From Paracoccaceae bacterium (GTDB lineage Bacteria; Pseudomonadota; Alphaproteobacteria; Rhodobacterales; Rhodobacteraceae), in contig JAUZRU010000143.1 of assembly GCA_030950185.1 (NCBI GenBank), forward strand, positions 1 to 35,220: a stretch of DNA of 35,220 nucleotides, read 5' to 3'. This document shows, in pieces, positions 6,974-16,583 of this stretch (positions are counted from its first letter, which is position 1; the number at the start of each line of letters is the position of its first letter). A program made the position numbers and the translations under genes. The notes below the pieces were generated by a model. It was not told the origin of the DNA. It did not search any database and saw only the letters and a program-made list of their open reading frames with translations.

Positions 6974-7975
6974 CTAGAACGTTTCCAGCGCATCCACCAG
7001 ACGCCCCGCGCCCTGGCGATAGGGGTCAACCGCGGGCAGGCCCATGCGGGTTTCGATTTCCGCAAGGCAGGCCAGGGCCTCGTCCTCGGCCATGCTGGCG
7101 GTATTCACCGAAATCCCCACAACCTGGCAGGCGGGGTTGACGACACGGGCCAGTGTCAGGGCCAGATCGCGGAGTTCCTCAAGCGAAGGCAGCGCATAGT
7201 CGGGCAGGCCGCGCATATGCGGGCGTGTGGGTTCATGGCACAGGATCAGGGCATCGGGCTGGCCACCATGGATCAAGGCCATGGTGACGCCAGAATAGGA
7301 CGCATGGAACAGCGAGCCCTGCCCCTCGATCAGATCCCAGTGATCGGCATCATTGTCGGGCGAGATCGTTTCCACCGCCCCAGCCATGAAATCGGCCACT
7401 ACCGCATCAAGCGGCACACCATTGCCCGTGATCAATATTCCCGTCTGGCCGGTTGCGCGGAAATCGGCATTCATGCCGCGCGCGCGCATCTCGCGCTCCA
7501 TCGCAAGGGCGGTATACATCTTGCCGACCGAGCAATCCGTGCCCACCGCAAGGCAACGCTTGCCGCTGCGGCGCTTGCCGTTCGCGACCGGATAATCCCT
7601 CGCTGGAACGCGCACGTCATGCAGTTCCCGACCGTTCGCCCTGGCGGCGGCAACAAGATCGGGCTCGTCGCGCAGCAGGTTGTGCAGCCCCGAAGCAATA
7701 TCCAGACCCGCCTCAAGCGCCTCGAGCAGCACCTCTTTCCAGGCGTCCGAGATCACCCCTCCGCGATTGGCAACCCCGATCACCAGCGTTTTCGCACCGG
7801 CGTCAACGGCCTGCCGGACAGACATTTCATCAAGGCCCAGATCGGCCTTGCAGCCGGCCATCCGCAGCTGGCCCAGCGCCAGCTCGGGACGCCAGTCGCG
7901 TATGCCTTGGGCAACCTTTGCCGCCAGCTGGTCCGGGGCATCGCCAAGAAACAACAGATAGGGTGTGCGGATCAT
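6974..7975 (-). CDS. dgcN: DUF1611-family protein, probable D-glutamate N-acetyltransferase DgcN
   Basis: The 333-residue protein has an N-terminal alpha/beta domain followed by a P-loop-like GTDCSVGKMYTA segment (about 142-153), then EGQGSLFHASYSGVT and CHEPTRPHMRG, features of DUF1611 proteins. DgcN acetylates D-glutamate so that DgcA can racemise the product. The ATG at 7975 has a textbook site (GGAGGTCACG before ATG), which rules out the longer frame starting at 8044. It is the first gene of the dgcN-dgcA-dat operon. The 183 bp upstream, up to panC, must contain its promoter; no clear -35/-10 pair was recognised there. Function is inferred from family and from the dgcA neighbour. Confidence 0.8.
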   Translation of the reverse strand: MIRTPYLLFLGDAPDQLAAKVAQGIRDWRPELALGQLRMAGCKADLGLDEMSVRQAVDAGAKTLVIGVANRGGVISDAWKEVLLEALEAGLDIASGLHNLLRDEPDLVAAARANGRELHDVRVPARDYPVANGKRRSGKRCLAVGTDCSVGKMYTALAMEREMRARGMNADFRATGQTGILITGNGVPLDAVVADFMAGAVETISPDNDADHWDLIEGQGSLFHASYSGVTMALIHGGQPDALILCHEPTRPHMRGLPDYALPSLEELRDLALTLARVVNPACQVVGISVNTASMAEDEALACLAEIETRMGLPAVDPYRQGAGRLVDALETF

Positions 7976-8158
7976 CGTGACCTCCGTCGGGATAAGAACC
8001 AGGCGGAAAAGTCCTATCAGCGGCGGAGTGCAAGATTTTGGCAAATTGGCCTTGGGGCCGCCGGGTTCGACGCAAGGATCTTCGCGCGGAAAGAATAATA
8101 ATCAAAGATACTTGCGCGCATCCACACAAGACGGGCCAGATCTACACCAACTGGCGAT

Positions 8159-9004
8159 TCAAACGGCGATATTGTCGATCAGTCGAATCTTGCCCAGAAC
8201 AGCGGCCGCAAGCAGCCGCGCAGGGCGATCGGCGGTTGCCAGCGGATGCAGGTCACCAGCATCGCGCAGTTCCAGATATTCAACGCTGTCAAAGCCCGCA
8301 TCCAATATCCTGCGCCGCGCGTCTTCAAGCGCGCCCGCAACATCCGCGCCCGCCCTTATGGCATCTCGCGCTTCGGTCAGCGCGGCGTGGATCGTGGGCG
8401 CGATCAACCGTTGCTCGGCACTCAGCAACAGATTGCGCGAGGACAGGGCCAGACCATCGGCATCCCTGACCGTGGGGCAGCCGATGACCTCGATCGGGAT
8501 ATCCAGATCGCTGACAAGCCGCTTGACCACCTGTAATTGCTGGTAATCCTTTTCCCCAAAGAATGCCTTGTCTGCCTGTGTTTGCAGAAACAACTTGGTC
8601 ACCACCGTCGCCACACCATCGAAATGGCCGGGCCGGTGGGCACCGCAAAGGCCTTCGCTGACGCCGGAAACCGAAACATTGGTGGAAAAGCCGGGGCGAT
8701 AGACCTGATCGGCATCGGGTGCATAGATCAGATCGACCCGGTAATCGGCCAGCTTGCGGGAATCGTCTTCCTCGGTCCGGGGGTAAGAGGCCAGGTCATC
8801 GGGGTTGTTGAACTGCTTGGGATTCACAAAGATCGTCACGATCACCCGGTCGCAATCGGCTGCCGCCGCCTCGACCAGGCTCAGATGCCCGGCATGCAGA
8901 GCGCCCATGGTGGGCACAACCGCCACGCTTTCACCGGCACTTTTCCAGGCCGTGACCTGCTCGCGCAGCGCATCAAGGCGCCGGACGATACGCGGGGCGG
9001 TCAT
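8159..9004 (-). CDS. panC: Pantothenate synthetase (pantoate-beta-alanine ligase)
   Basis: This 281-residue cytoplasmic enzyme joins pantoate and beta-alanine with ATP to give pantothenate, the coenzyme A precursor. Family motifs are [14 protein letters not shown] (31-44, HxGH nucleotide site at 37-40), FVNPKQFN, the GEKDYQQL signature and the ALSSRN segment replacing the KMSKS loop. Length is typical. It overlaps panB by 4 bp (ATGA), so the two are translationally coupled. No panD was seen in the window. Beta-alanine could also come from pyrimidine breakdown by the ureidopropionase-type enzyme at 36-1286; this link is inference. Confidence 0.95.
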   Translation of the reverse strand: MTAPRIVRRLDALREQVTAWKSAGESVAVVPTMGALHAGHLSLVEAAAADCDRVIVTIFVNPKQFNNPDDLASYPRTEEDDSRKLADYRVDLIYAPDADQVYRPGFSTNVSVSGVSEGLCGAHRPGHFDGVATVVTKLFLQTQADKAFFGEKDYQQLQVVKRLVSDLDIPIEVIGCPTVRDADGLALSSRNLLLSAEQRLIAPTIHAALTEARDAIRAGADVAGALEDARRRILDAGFDSVEYLELRDAGDLHPLATADRPARLLAAAVLGKIRLIDNIAV

Positions 9005-9840
9005 TTTCCGGCCTCTGACGCCGGCTTGCCCTCGCCGAACTGGTGCTCGGGCGCGGGGAACTGGCGCGCGCGCACATCCAAGGCATAGGCCGCGACCGCC
9101 TCCTCCGCCTTTGCGGCCAGCTCGGCATACCGCTTGACGAATTTCGGGCGGAAATCGGCGAACAGGCCCAGCATGTCATCGACCACCAGGATCTGGCCGT
9201 CGCAGCCGACCGAGGCACCAATGCCGATGGTGGGCACGACAATATCGCGCGTGATCCGGTCGGCCAGCGGCGCAGGCAGTTTTTCAAGAACCACCGAAAA
9301 GGCGCCGGCCTCGGTCACCGCAATGGCATCTCGGGCAACGCGGTCGGCGCTGTCACCGCGCCCCTGCACGCCATAGCCGCCAAACACATTGACGGCCTGC
9401 GGCGTCAAGCCGACATGCCCCATGACCGGGATACCGCGCGATGTCAGAAAGCGAACCGTCTCGGCCATCTCAACCCCGCCTTCCAGCTTGACGGCATCGG
9501 CACCTGTTTCGGCCATCAGGCGCGCGGCATTGCGAAACGCCTGCGCCGGGCTTTCCTCGTAAGAGCCGAAAGGCATGTCGATCACCAGCAGGGCATGTTC
9601 GACCCCACGGCGCACGGCGCGGCCATGCATGACCATCATCTCCATGGTCACGCCCAACGTGTCGTCAAGCCCGTGCAGCACCATGCCGACGCTGTCGCCA
9701 ACCAGAACAACATCGCAATGGCGATCAACGATCCGCGCGATGGGGGTTGTGTAAGCGGTCAGACAGACCAGCGGCACCTGCCCTTTTTGGGCCATGACCT
9801 TTGGCACGGTCACCGCGTCCTTGATATTGGTCGCACTCAT
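9001..9840 (-). CDS. panB: Ketopantoate hydroxymethyltransferase
   Basis: This 279-residue TIM-barrel enzyme transfers a hydroxymethyl group from methylenetetrahydrofolate to 2-oxoisovalerate, the first committed step of pantothenate synthesis. [22 protein letters not shown] with the metal-binding Asp, [11 protein letters not shown]-like [18 protein letters not shown] and GHVGLTPQ are all present in family order, as is the late [11 protein letters not shown]. The 3' end overlaps the panC start by 4 bp. A near-palindrome sits 35 bp upstream of its start and may regulate the panBC operon. Length matches the family. Confidence 0.95.
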   Translation of the reverse strand: MSATNIKDAVTVPKVMAQKGQVPLVCLTAYTTPIARIVDRHCDVVLVGDSVGMVLHGLDDTLGVTMEMMVMHGRAVRRGVEHALLVIDMPFGSYEESPAQAFRNAARLMAETGADAVKLEGGVEMAETVRFLTSRGIPVMGHVGLTPQAVNVFGGYGVQGRGDSADRVARDAIAVTEAGAFSVVLEKLPAPLADRITRDIVVPTIGIGASVGCDGQILVVDDMLGLFADFRPKFVKRYAELAAKAEEAVAAYALDVRARQFPAPEHQFGEGKPASEAGK

Positions 9841-9875
9841 GGCATCACCCGTTTCTTCCCCAGCCTGTCAGAAAT

Positions 9876-9891
9876 GTTTAACCGGTTGAAC
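9876..9891. promoter_or_regulatory. Near-palindrome upstream of panB
   Basis: GTTTAACCGGTTGAAC is a 16-bp inverted repeat with one mismatched pair, 35 bp upstream of the panB start. On the minus strand it lies between a weak TTGGCC and a weak TAAACA spaced 17 bp, so it may be an operator over the core promoter. The cognate regulator is unknown. Confidence 0.35.
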
Positions 9892-9979
9892 GCGGCAGGC
9901 CAAGATTTTTTCGCAGTCGCAGCATTTTTATGCACCCGCAGAATGCTTGCGCAAGACCACGCGCCGTGCAAGTCATCCG

Positions 9980-10720
9980 TCAGATGCACCGCCCGCCATC
10001 GACCTCCAGCGCGACGCCGGTGATCATGCTGGCCTCATCCGAACACAGGAAACAGGCTGCATTCCCCATGTCTTCGGGTGTTGAGAACCGCCCCAACGGG
10101 ATGGTTGCCAGGAATTTTTCGCGCATCTCGGGGGTATCCTCGCCCATGAAGGATTTGAGCAAGGGCGTCTCGCCCGCAACCGGGTTCAGCGCGTTCACCC
10201 GCACCCCATGCGGGGCCAGCTCCACCGCCATGGTGCGGGTTGCGGTGATCATCCAGCCCTTTGACGCATTGTACCAGTTCAGTCGCGGTCTCGGGCTGAC
10301 ACCCGCGGTCGAGGCTATGTTCAGGATAACGCCCGCCTCACGCCCCTTGAAATGCGGGACCAGGGCGCGCGCGGTCAGATAGACCGATTTGACATTCACC
10401 GCCAGAACACGGTCGAAATCCTCTTCACTGACCTCTTCCAGCGGCGCGGGCAGATGAGTCACGCCTGCGTTGTTCACGAGGATATCCAGCGTGCCGAAAA
10501 CCGCCAAAGCCTCGCGTGCCATGTCATTCACCGACTGGCCATCGGACACGTCAACCTCGCAGGCCACCCCCCCGACCTGATCGGCGATCTCGCGCGCCGC
10601 AGCCATGTTGATATCGGCCACCATCACGCGGGCGCCTTCGGCGGCAAATTTCCGCACGATCCCGGCCCCGAAACCCGACCCCCCACCCGTGACTATGGTC
10701 GTCTTGCCTTCAAGCCTCAT
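9980..10720 (-). CDS. Short-chain dehydrogenase/reductase (classical SDR)
   Basis: This 246-residue NAD(P)-dependent oxidoreductase has a Rossmann motif TGGGSGFG at 11-18, NNAG at 83-86, and the catalytic Asn109, Ser137, Tyr150 and Lys154 (YNASK). Asp36 after beta-2 suggests preference for NAD(H). The family covers 3-oxoacyl-ACP reductases, sugar dehydrogenases and similar enzymes, and the substrate cannot be assigned. The ATG at 10720 is preceded by AAAGGGAG at good spacing. It lies on the panBC strand but 139 bp upstream of panB, with a probable panB promoter between, so it is probably its own unit. It diverges from the AI-2E permease gene. Confidence 0.85.
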   Translation of the reverse strand: MRLEGKTTIVTGGGSGFGAGIVRKFAAEGARVMVADINMAAAREIADQVGGVACEVDVSDGQSVNDMAREALAVFGTLDILVNNAGVTHLPAPLEEVSEEDFDRVLAVNVKSVYLTARALVPHFKGREAGVILNIASTAGVSPRPRLNWYNASKGWMITATRTMAVELAPHGVRVNALNPVAGETPLLKSFMGEDTPEMREKFLATIPLGRFSTPEDMGNAACFLCSDEASMITGVALEVDGGRCI

Positions 10721-10897
10721 GTTGCTCCCTTTCCTTGTAATCCGGCATCAGGACGGTCTGGAACCGCCTTCATGTTCTGGCCGTGTCGAGGGTATCTTGC
10801 CCGTCAGGGGATGAAAAGAGAAACCACTCGGCACTTGCAACCCTGGCGATGGCAAGGCAAGACTCGGGCCAGACAACACAATACGGGTTGGAAACAG

Positions 10898-11965
10898 ATG
10901 GGTTTTACCGTCAAGGAACAGCTGCGTTGGTGGGGGATCGGCTTTCTGATCCTTGTGCTGGCGATGTGGCAGCTTGGCAATATCATGCTGCCCTATGTCG
11001 CCGGTGCGGCGATTGCCTATTTTCTTGACCCCGTCGCCGACCGGCTGGAACGCATGGGATGCTCACGGGTGGTTGCTACGCTGATTATCACCTTTTCGGC
11101 GATCATCGTGTTCATCGGTCTTGTCCTGGTGCTGATCCCCGTCTTCATCCACCAGCTGAGCGGGCTGATTTCCGAAGCGCCCAATTATTCGAAACAGTTT
11201 CAGGCGTTTCTCGAGCATCGCTTTCCCAACCTCATCCAGCCCGACTCGGCCGTAAGGCAAACGCTTGATGCGATTGCCGAAACCCTAAAGGCCCGCAGCG
11301 CCTATCTGGCAAACACGGTCATCGCCAAGGCGTTCACGCTGATTGACGTGATGATCTTTATCGTCGTGGTGCCGGTCGTCGCGTTCTACCTGCTGCTCGA
11401 CTGGGACAGGATGATTGCCATCGTAAACAGCTGGCTGCCGCTTGATCACGCCGAAACCATCCGCGAACTTGGTCGCGAAATCGACCGGAGCCTTGCCGGA
11501 TTTGTGCGCGGCCAGCTTTCCGTCAGCGGCATATTGGGGGCCTATTACGCGATCGGGCTGATGCTGGTCGGGCTGAAATTCGGTTTCGCCGTCGGCCTGC
11601 TGGCAGGGCTGATTTCGTTCATTCCGTATATCGGGGCGATCATTGGCGGCGTCCTGGCGATTGGTCTGGCCCTGTTCCAGTTCTGGGATCAGCCGGTCTG
11701 GATTCTTGTTGTCGTCGGCGTCTTTGCGGTCGGCCAGTTTTTCGAAGGCAATATCCTGTCGCCCAACCTTGTCGGTCGCTCGATCGGGCTGCATCCGGTC
11801 TGGCTGATGTTCTCGCTGTCGGTTTTCGGATCCCTGTTCGGCTTTACCGGCCTGCTGATGGCGGTGCCTCTGGCCGCCATGATCGGCGTGTTGTCGCGCT
11901 TTGGAATACGGCAATATCTTTCGGGCCGCCTCTATCTTGGCACGACCGGCCAGAAGCAGGACTGA
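10898..11965 (+). CDS. AI-2E family permease
   Basis: This 355-residue inner-membrane protein has about eight transmembrane helices. The pattern is characteristic of the AI-2E (formerly UPF0118) family: an N-terminal pair around YVAGAAIAYFLDPVADRLER, a central soluble stretch, then a C-terminal set including GLISFIPYIGAIIGG and GNILSPNLVGRSIGLHP. Members include the autoinducer-2 exporter TqsA and Na+/H+ antiporters, so substrate is open. The frame is open far upstream, but ATG 10898, with GGTTGGAAA before it, gives the standard family N-terminus. It is followed after 4 bp by hdaA, so the two are probably co-transcribed. Confidence 0.85.
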   Translation: MGFTVKEQLRWWGIGFLILVLAMWQLGNIMLPYVAGAAIAYFLDPVADRLERMGCSRVVATLIITFSAIIVFIGLVLVLIPVFIHQLSGLISEAPNYSKQFQAFLEHRFPNLIQPDSAVRQTLDAIAETLKARSAYLANTVIAKAFTLIDVMIFIVVVPVVAFYLLLDWDRMIAIVNSWLPLDHAETIRELGREIDRSLAGFVRGQLSVSGILGAYYAIGLMLVGLKFGFAVGLLAGLISFIPYIGAIIGGVLAIGLALFQFWDQPVWILVVVGVFAVGQFFEGNILSPNLVGRSIGLHPVWLMFSLSVFGSLFGFTGLLMAVPLAAMIGVLSRFGIRQYLSGRLYLGTTGQKQD

Positions 11966-11969
11966 CAAC

Positions 11970-12668
11970 ATGCCCACACAGCTGACCCTTGACCTGCCGG
12001 TCCGCCCGGCATTGGGCCGCGAGGCATTTTTCGTCTCGGGCTCGAACGCGCTGGCGCTGGCGCGACTTGACAGCTGGCGGGGTTGGCCGGGGCGCCGGCT
12101 GATGCTGACCGGGCCGCGAGGTGCGGGCAAGACCCACCTCGCCCATGTCTGGGCAAGCGAAACCGGCGCGACCCTCGGCGAGGCCCAAAGCCTGTCTGAA
12201 AAAGCCCTTCCAGAGCTGGTGCAGGGTGGTTTCATCGTCATCGAAGATTGCCACAGGATTGCCGGAAATTCGGCACTGGAAACCGTGCTTTTCCATCTTC
12301 TGAACCTGTCACAGGCCGAAAATGCCTGGCTGCTGATGACTGCGGACCGGCCGCCCTCACGTTGGGATCTGGGCCTGCCGGATCTGAAAAGCAGGCTTGA
12401 GGCAACCGACCTCGTCTCGATCGACCCGCCCGATGACGCGCTTTTGACGGCGCTTCTGGTCAAGCTGTTTGCCGACCGGCAGATCGACGTGACGCCAGGG
12501 CTGGTCAACTATCTGGTCAGCAGGATGGACCGCTCGGCCGCGGCGGCGCTGGAAATCGTCGAGCGCCTGGACCGCGCGGCGCTTTCACTGGGCAAACCGC
12601 TGGGAAAACGTCTGGCACGCCAGATACTCGAGGGCGTTCTGGACGAATCGGCCACCAACAAGGCATAA
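11970..12668 (+). CDS. hdaA: HdaA-like DnaA-related regulator of replication initiation
   Basis: This 232-residue protein is a short DnaA-like AAA+ ATPase without the DnaA DNA-binding domain. Its N-terminus, QLTLDLP at 4-10, matches the sliding-clamp-binding peptide of Hda/HdaA. A Walker A (GPRGAGKT, 48-55) and a Walker B-like FIVIEDCHR follow, and a lid region with [18 protein letters not shown] completes the AAA+ module. Hda proteins bind the beta clamp and stimulate hydrolysis of DnaA-ATP, limiting re-initiation. The gene lies 4 bp after the AI-2E permease gene and 35 bp before ppk1, so it may be co-transcribed with both. Confidence 0.85.
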   Translation: MPTQLTLDLPVRPALGREAFFVSGSNALALARLDSWRGWPGRRLMLTGPRGAGKTHLAHVWASETGATLGEAQSLSEKALPELVQGGFIVIEDCHRIAGNSALETVLFHLLNLSQAENAWLLMTADRPPSRWDLGLPDLKSRLEATDLVSIDPPDDALLTALLVKLFADRQIDVTPGLVNYLVSRMDRSAAAALEIVERLDRAALSLGKPLGKRLARQILEGVLDESATNKA

Positions 12669-12703
12669 GGGGCGGGATATTCCCGAACAAAGCGCATATC
12701 CCT

Positions 12704-14881
12704 GTGACCAACGCCGATTTCCTTCATGCGCCATTCGAGGCGCCCGTCGAGTTTCCTGAACTTGACCTTTCGGGGCCCAAGCGGTTCTTTAACCGAGAAC
12801 TGTCCTGGCTGGCCTTCAACTGGCGTGTGCTGGAAGAGGCGGAAAACCCCCAGGTCCCGTTGCTGGAGCGGGTGCGATTCCTGTCCATCTCGGCGGCCAA
12901 CCTCGATGAATTCTACTCGGTCCGCGTGGCTGGCCTGCGCGAGCTGAAACGCAACGGCGTTACCCGCCCGGCTGCTGATGGCCTGACACCCGCCGAACAG
13001 CTGGTCCTGATCGACGCCGACGCCCGCAAGCTGATGCAACAGCAGCAGCAGGTCTGGAACGACCTCAAGGGACAGATGGAGCAAAAGGGAATTTCCCTTC
13101 TGACCCGCAACGATCTGGACGAGAGCGACTGCAAGGTTCTTGATGATGTGTTCCTGAACAGCGTCTTTCCGGTGCTGACCCCGCTGGCCATCGACCCGGC
13201 GCACCCGTTTCCCTTTATCCCGCATGGGGGGCTTTCGCTGGCGCTGGAACTTTCGCGCAAGAAGGACGGGCGCAGCCTGAACGCCCTTTTGCCGATACCC
13301 CATCAGATTGACCGTTTCGTCCGCCTTCCCGACAGCGAAACCGGCCAACTGCGCTTTCTGCCGCTGGAAGAGCTGTTGCTCAACAATATCGGCTCGCTGT
13401 TTCCGGGATATGAAATCAGGGGCAACTGCGCATTTCGCATCCTGCGCGACAGCGATCTCGAGGTCGAGGAAGAAGCCGAAGACCTTGTGCGCGAATTCGA
13501 AACCGCCCTCAAGCGTCGCCGCAGGGGTGAGGTGATCCGCCTGTCGCTTTCGGGCAGCGCACCGAAATCGCTGCGCCGGCTGATCATGGAATCGCTGCAT
13601 ATCTCGGGTGACGAAGTGATCGAGATGAAGGGCATGGTCGGCATATCCGATCTCAAGGAACTGGTCCTCGACAGCCGCCCCGATCTGCTGTGGCCGCAAT
13701 TCACCCCCCGTGTTCCCGAACGCGTGCAGGATTACGACGGCGACATCTTTGCCGCCATCCGGCAAAAGGACATGCTGCTGCATCATCCTTACGAAACCTT
13801 CGACATGGTGATCCGGTTTCTGAAACAGGCGGCGCAGGATCCCGATGTGCTGGCCATCAAGCAGACGCTCTATCGGACATCCAACGAATCCCCCATCGTC
13901 GCCGCCCTGTGCGAGGCCGCGGAAGAGGGCAAATCGGTCACCGCCCTGATCGAACTGAAGGCGCGCTTTGACGAGGCCGCCAATATCCGGCAGGCCCGCC
14001 GGCTGGAACGCGCGGGGGCGCATGTCGTCTATGGCTTTCTTGACTGGAAGACCCACGCCAAGATCAGCACGGTGGTGCGGCGCGAGGGCGGGCGTCTGGT
14101 GACCTATACCCATTTCGGCACCGGCAACTACCACCCGATCACCGCCCGCATCTACACCGACCTGTCGCTGTTTACCTGCGACGCCGCGCTGGGCCGGGAT
14201 GCCACCAAGGTGTTCAACTATGTTTCCGGCTACGCCAAGCCCGAGGGCCTGGAAAACCTGGCGATTTCACCGCTGAACCTGAAAGACCGCCTGCTGGGCC
14301 TGATCGACGCCGAAATCGAACACGCCCGCGCCGGGCGCCCGGCCGAAATATGGGCCAAGATGAATGCACTGATCGAAAGCGACGTGATCGACGCGTTGTA
14401 TCGCGCATCAAACGAAGGCGTGAAGATCAGCCTTGTCGTGCGCGGCATCTGCGGGCTGCGCCCCGGCATCAAGGGCCTTTCGGAAAACATCCGCGTCAAA
14501 TCCATCGTCGGGCGGTTTCTGGAACATTCGCGCATCGTGTGTTTCGGCAACGGGCGTGGCCTGCCCAGCAAGAAGGCGCGGGTGTTCATTTCCTCTGCCG
14601 ACTGGATGGGCCGCAACCTCAAGCGTCGGGTCGAAACGCTGATCGAAATCACCAACAAGACGGTTCATGCCCAGGTCATGAGCCAGATCATGGCGGCCAA
14701 TCTTTATGACCAGGCCCAAAGCTGGGTTCTGCAACCCGGCGGCAGCTACCAGCGCCACAAGGCCGAGGCCGACGAACACCTGTTCAACTGCCACCGTTTC
14801 TTCATGGAAAACCCGTCCCTGTCGGGGCGTGGTTCGGTCGGGGCCAAGGATGTGCCCGAGTTGACCCATGCGCGCGACTGA
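12704..14881 (+). CDS. ppk1: Polyphosphate kinase 1
   Basis: This 725-residue enzyme makes polyphosphate reversibly from ATP. It begins at GTG 12704. Domains follow the PPK1 order: N-terminal [16 protein letters not shown], the head domain with [15 protein letters not shown], then two phospholipase D-like catalytic domains. The autophosphorylated histidine is His470 in [10 protein letters not shown], and the second essential histidine is His608 in [26 protein letters not shown] and [19 protein letters not shown] are also intact. Length is normal. It lies 35 bp after hdaA and 92 bp before the exopolyphosphatase gene, giving a synthesis/degradation pair. Confidence 0.97.
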   Translation: MTNADFLHAPFEAPVEFPELDLSGPKRFFNRELSWLAFNWRVLEEAENPQVPLLERVRFLSISAANLDEFYSVRVAGLRELKRNGVTRPAADGLTPAEQLVLIDADARKLMQQQQQVWNDLKGQMEQKGISLLTRNDLDESDCKVLDDVFLNSVFPVLTPLAIDPAHPFPFIPHGGLSLALELSRKKDGRSLNALLPIPHQIDRFVRLPDSETGQLRFLPLEELLLNNIGSLFPGYEIRGNCAFRILRDSDLEVEEEAEDLVREFETALKRRRRGEVIRLSLSGSAPKSLRRLIMESLHISGDEVIEMKGMVGISDLKELVLDSRPDLLWPQFTPRVPERVQDYDGDIFAAIRQKDMLLHHPYETFDMVIRFLKQAAQDPDVLAIKQTLYRTSNESPIVAALCEAAEEGKSVTALIELKARFDEAANIRQARRLERAGAHVVYGFLDWKTHAKISTVVRREGGRLVTYTHFGTGNYHPITARIYTDLSLFTCDAALGRDATKVFNYVSGYAKPEGLENLAISPLNLKDRLLGLIDAEIEHARAGRPAEIWAKMNALIESDVIDALYRASNEGVKISLVVRGICGLRPGIKGLSENIRVKSIVGRFLEHSRIVCFGNGRGLPSKKARVFISSADWMGRNLKRRVETLIEITNKTVHAQVMSQIMAANLYDQAQSWVLQPGGSYQRHKAEADEHLFNCHRFFMENPSLSGRGSVGAKDVPELTHARD

Positions 14882-14973
14882 ATGTGCGGCGGGACAAACT
14901 GGCGACTTCCTCGACCTCTGTTTTGTGCTTATGCTTCGTCCTGTCCGACCTTCAGACACAAGGCAGACCATCC

Positions 14974-16506
14974 GTGAGCAAGCCAGAAGAACAATCGCAA
15001 CCCGGCTCTCTTGATCTGCCGCTGTTCCAGTATTCGGCAAAACGCCGGCTTGAACGCCTTGGCGTGGTCGATGTGGGGTCGAACTCGGTCCGGCTGGTGG
15101 TGTTTGACGGCGCCGCGCGCTCGCCTGCCTATTTCTTCAACGAAAAGATCCTGTGTGCGCTGGGGGCCGGCGTGGCGCAGACCGGATATCTCAACCCCGA
15201 GGGGCGCAAGCGGGCGCTGGCCGCGCTGAAACGGTTCGTCCTGCTGGCCGAGGGCATGGGCGCCTCTCCGCTTTACAGCGTTGCCACGGCAGCGGTGCGC
15301 GAGGCCCGCGACGGGCCGGATTTCTGCGCCGAAGTCAAGGCCGAAACCGGCCTGGAGCTGGTCGTCGCAACCGGCGAGGAAGAGGCCCGCCTTTCCGCGC
15401 AGGGCGTATTGCTGGGCTGGCCAGGCGCGCAGGGGCTGATGTGCGACATTGGCGGGTCATCCATGGAACTTGCCGAAATTTCCCGCGGCAAGGTGGGCCG
15501 GTGCGAAACATCGCCCCTTGGCCCGCTGAAACTGGCGCCCTATGCGGCCGACGCCACAATGGAACAGGAAATCGCCGCGCGCGTGCGCGACCTGCGAACC
15601 CGATTTTCCGACAGCTACAAACGCCTGTTTCTGGTTGGCGGTTCCTGGCGCGCCATCGCCCGCATAGACATGGAGCGGCGGAACTACCCGCTGAAGGTGC
15701 TGCACGAATACGCCATGAAACCGGCGGACCTTCTGGAAACCGCGCGCTGGATCACCAGGCAGCCGGTGGCCGATCTGCGCAAGCTGACGGGCAGCTCGCT
15801 TGAACGGATGCGTCTTGTGCCTGTTGCGGCCGAAGTTCTGGTCGAGCTGATCACCCGCTTTCAGCCCAAACAGATCGCCGCCTCTGCCTATGGCATCCGC
15901 GAGGGGCTGCTGTATGAGCAGATGCCGGAATCGCTGCGCAAGCGCGACCCGTTGATCGAGGCCTGCCTGCATATGGAACGCGCCTCGGCCCGCACGCCGG
16001 GTTTCGGCAAGACCCTGTTCCATTTCCTGTCGCCGCTGTTCAAGGGCATGGGAAAGCGCAAGAAACGCCTCGCCCACGCTGCCTGCCTGCTGCATGACGT
16101 GACCTGGCGCGCGCATCCCGATTACCGCGCCGAGGTATGTTTCGACAACGCAACCCGTGCCAATCTGGGCGGGCTTGATCACGGCGGCCGCGTGTTTCTG
16201 GGGATGGCGCTGCTGTATCGCTACAAGAACGCCAATCACGCCTCGCCCTTTGACGACGTTCTGGGGCTTTTGTCGGAAAAGGAACAGGCCGAGGCCCGCA
16301 TGCTTGGCCGCGCCATGCGCTTTGGCGCCATGCTGACCGGCGCATCGCCAAAGATGATGGGCAAGCTCAGGCTTGACCGGCAGGCCCGCGTGCTGGAGCT
16401 GATCCTGTCGCCCCGCTCGCGCGATCTGTTCGGAGAGGTGGTCATCACACGCTTTGAATCTCTGGCCCGTTCGCTGGACGTGACGACAAGGCTGACGGTG
16501 GAATAA
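14974..16506 (+). CDS. ppx: Ppx/GppA family exopolyphosphatase
   Basis: The product is a 510-residue phosphatase of the ASKHA fold that releases phosphate from polyphosphate ends or hydrolyses pppGpp. The first phosphate loop is GVVDVGSNSVRLVVFDG (about 31-47), the second is CDIGGSSMEL, and GEEEARLSAQG lies between. A C-terminal HD-like domain contains HAACLLHDVTWRAHPDY. GTG 14974 is preferred, with AAGG upstream; an earlier frame start at 14884 gives a hydrophobic leader that is not expected in this cytoplasmic family. Neighbouring ppk1 supports the exopolyphosphatase role. GppA-like activity cannot be excluded. Confidence 0.9.
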   Translation: MSKPEEQSQPGSLDLPLFQYSAKRRLERLGVVDVGSNSVRLVVFDGAARSPAYFFNEKILCALGAGVAQTGYLNPEGRKRALAALKRFVLLAEGMGASPLYSVATAAVREARDGPDFCAEVKAETGLELVVATGEEEARLSAQGVLLGWPGAQGLMCDIGGSSMELAEISRGKVGRCETSPLGPLKLAPYAADATMEQEIAARVRDLRTRFSDSYKRLFLVGGSWRAIARIDMERRNYPLKVLHEYAMKPADLLETARWITRQPVADLRKLTGSSLERMRLVPVAAEVLVELITRFQPKQIAASAYGIREGLLYEQMPESLRKRDPLIEACLHMERASARTPGFGKTLFHFLSPLFKGMGKRKKRLAHAACLLHDVTWRAHPDYRAEVCFDNATRANLGGLDHGGRVFLGMALLYRYKNANHASPFDDVLGLLSEKEQAEARMLGRAMRFGAMLTGASPKMMGKLRLDRQARVLELILSPRSRDLFGEVVITRFESLARSLDVTTRLTVE

Positions 16507-16583
16507 TTCACCCTCTTGCCCCTTCCACTTGGCTGCGGCAGGCTTTACTTGAAGGAAAACCCGCCTTCGGTGAAAGGGCAGAC

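Noticed and set aside
6023-8098. 691-codon open frame on the plus strand
   Set aside because: It is antisense to dgcA and dgcN and shows the low-complexity His/Arg/Gln pattern of a shadow frame. A frame this long is possible in GC-rich DNA.
12509-14134. 541-codon minus-strand frame in ppk1
   Set aside because: It is antisense to a complete PPK1 with both catalytic histidines, and there is no ribosome site or family match.
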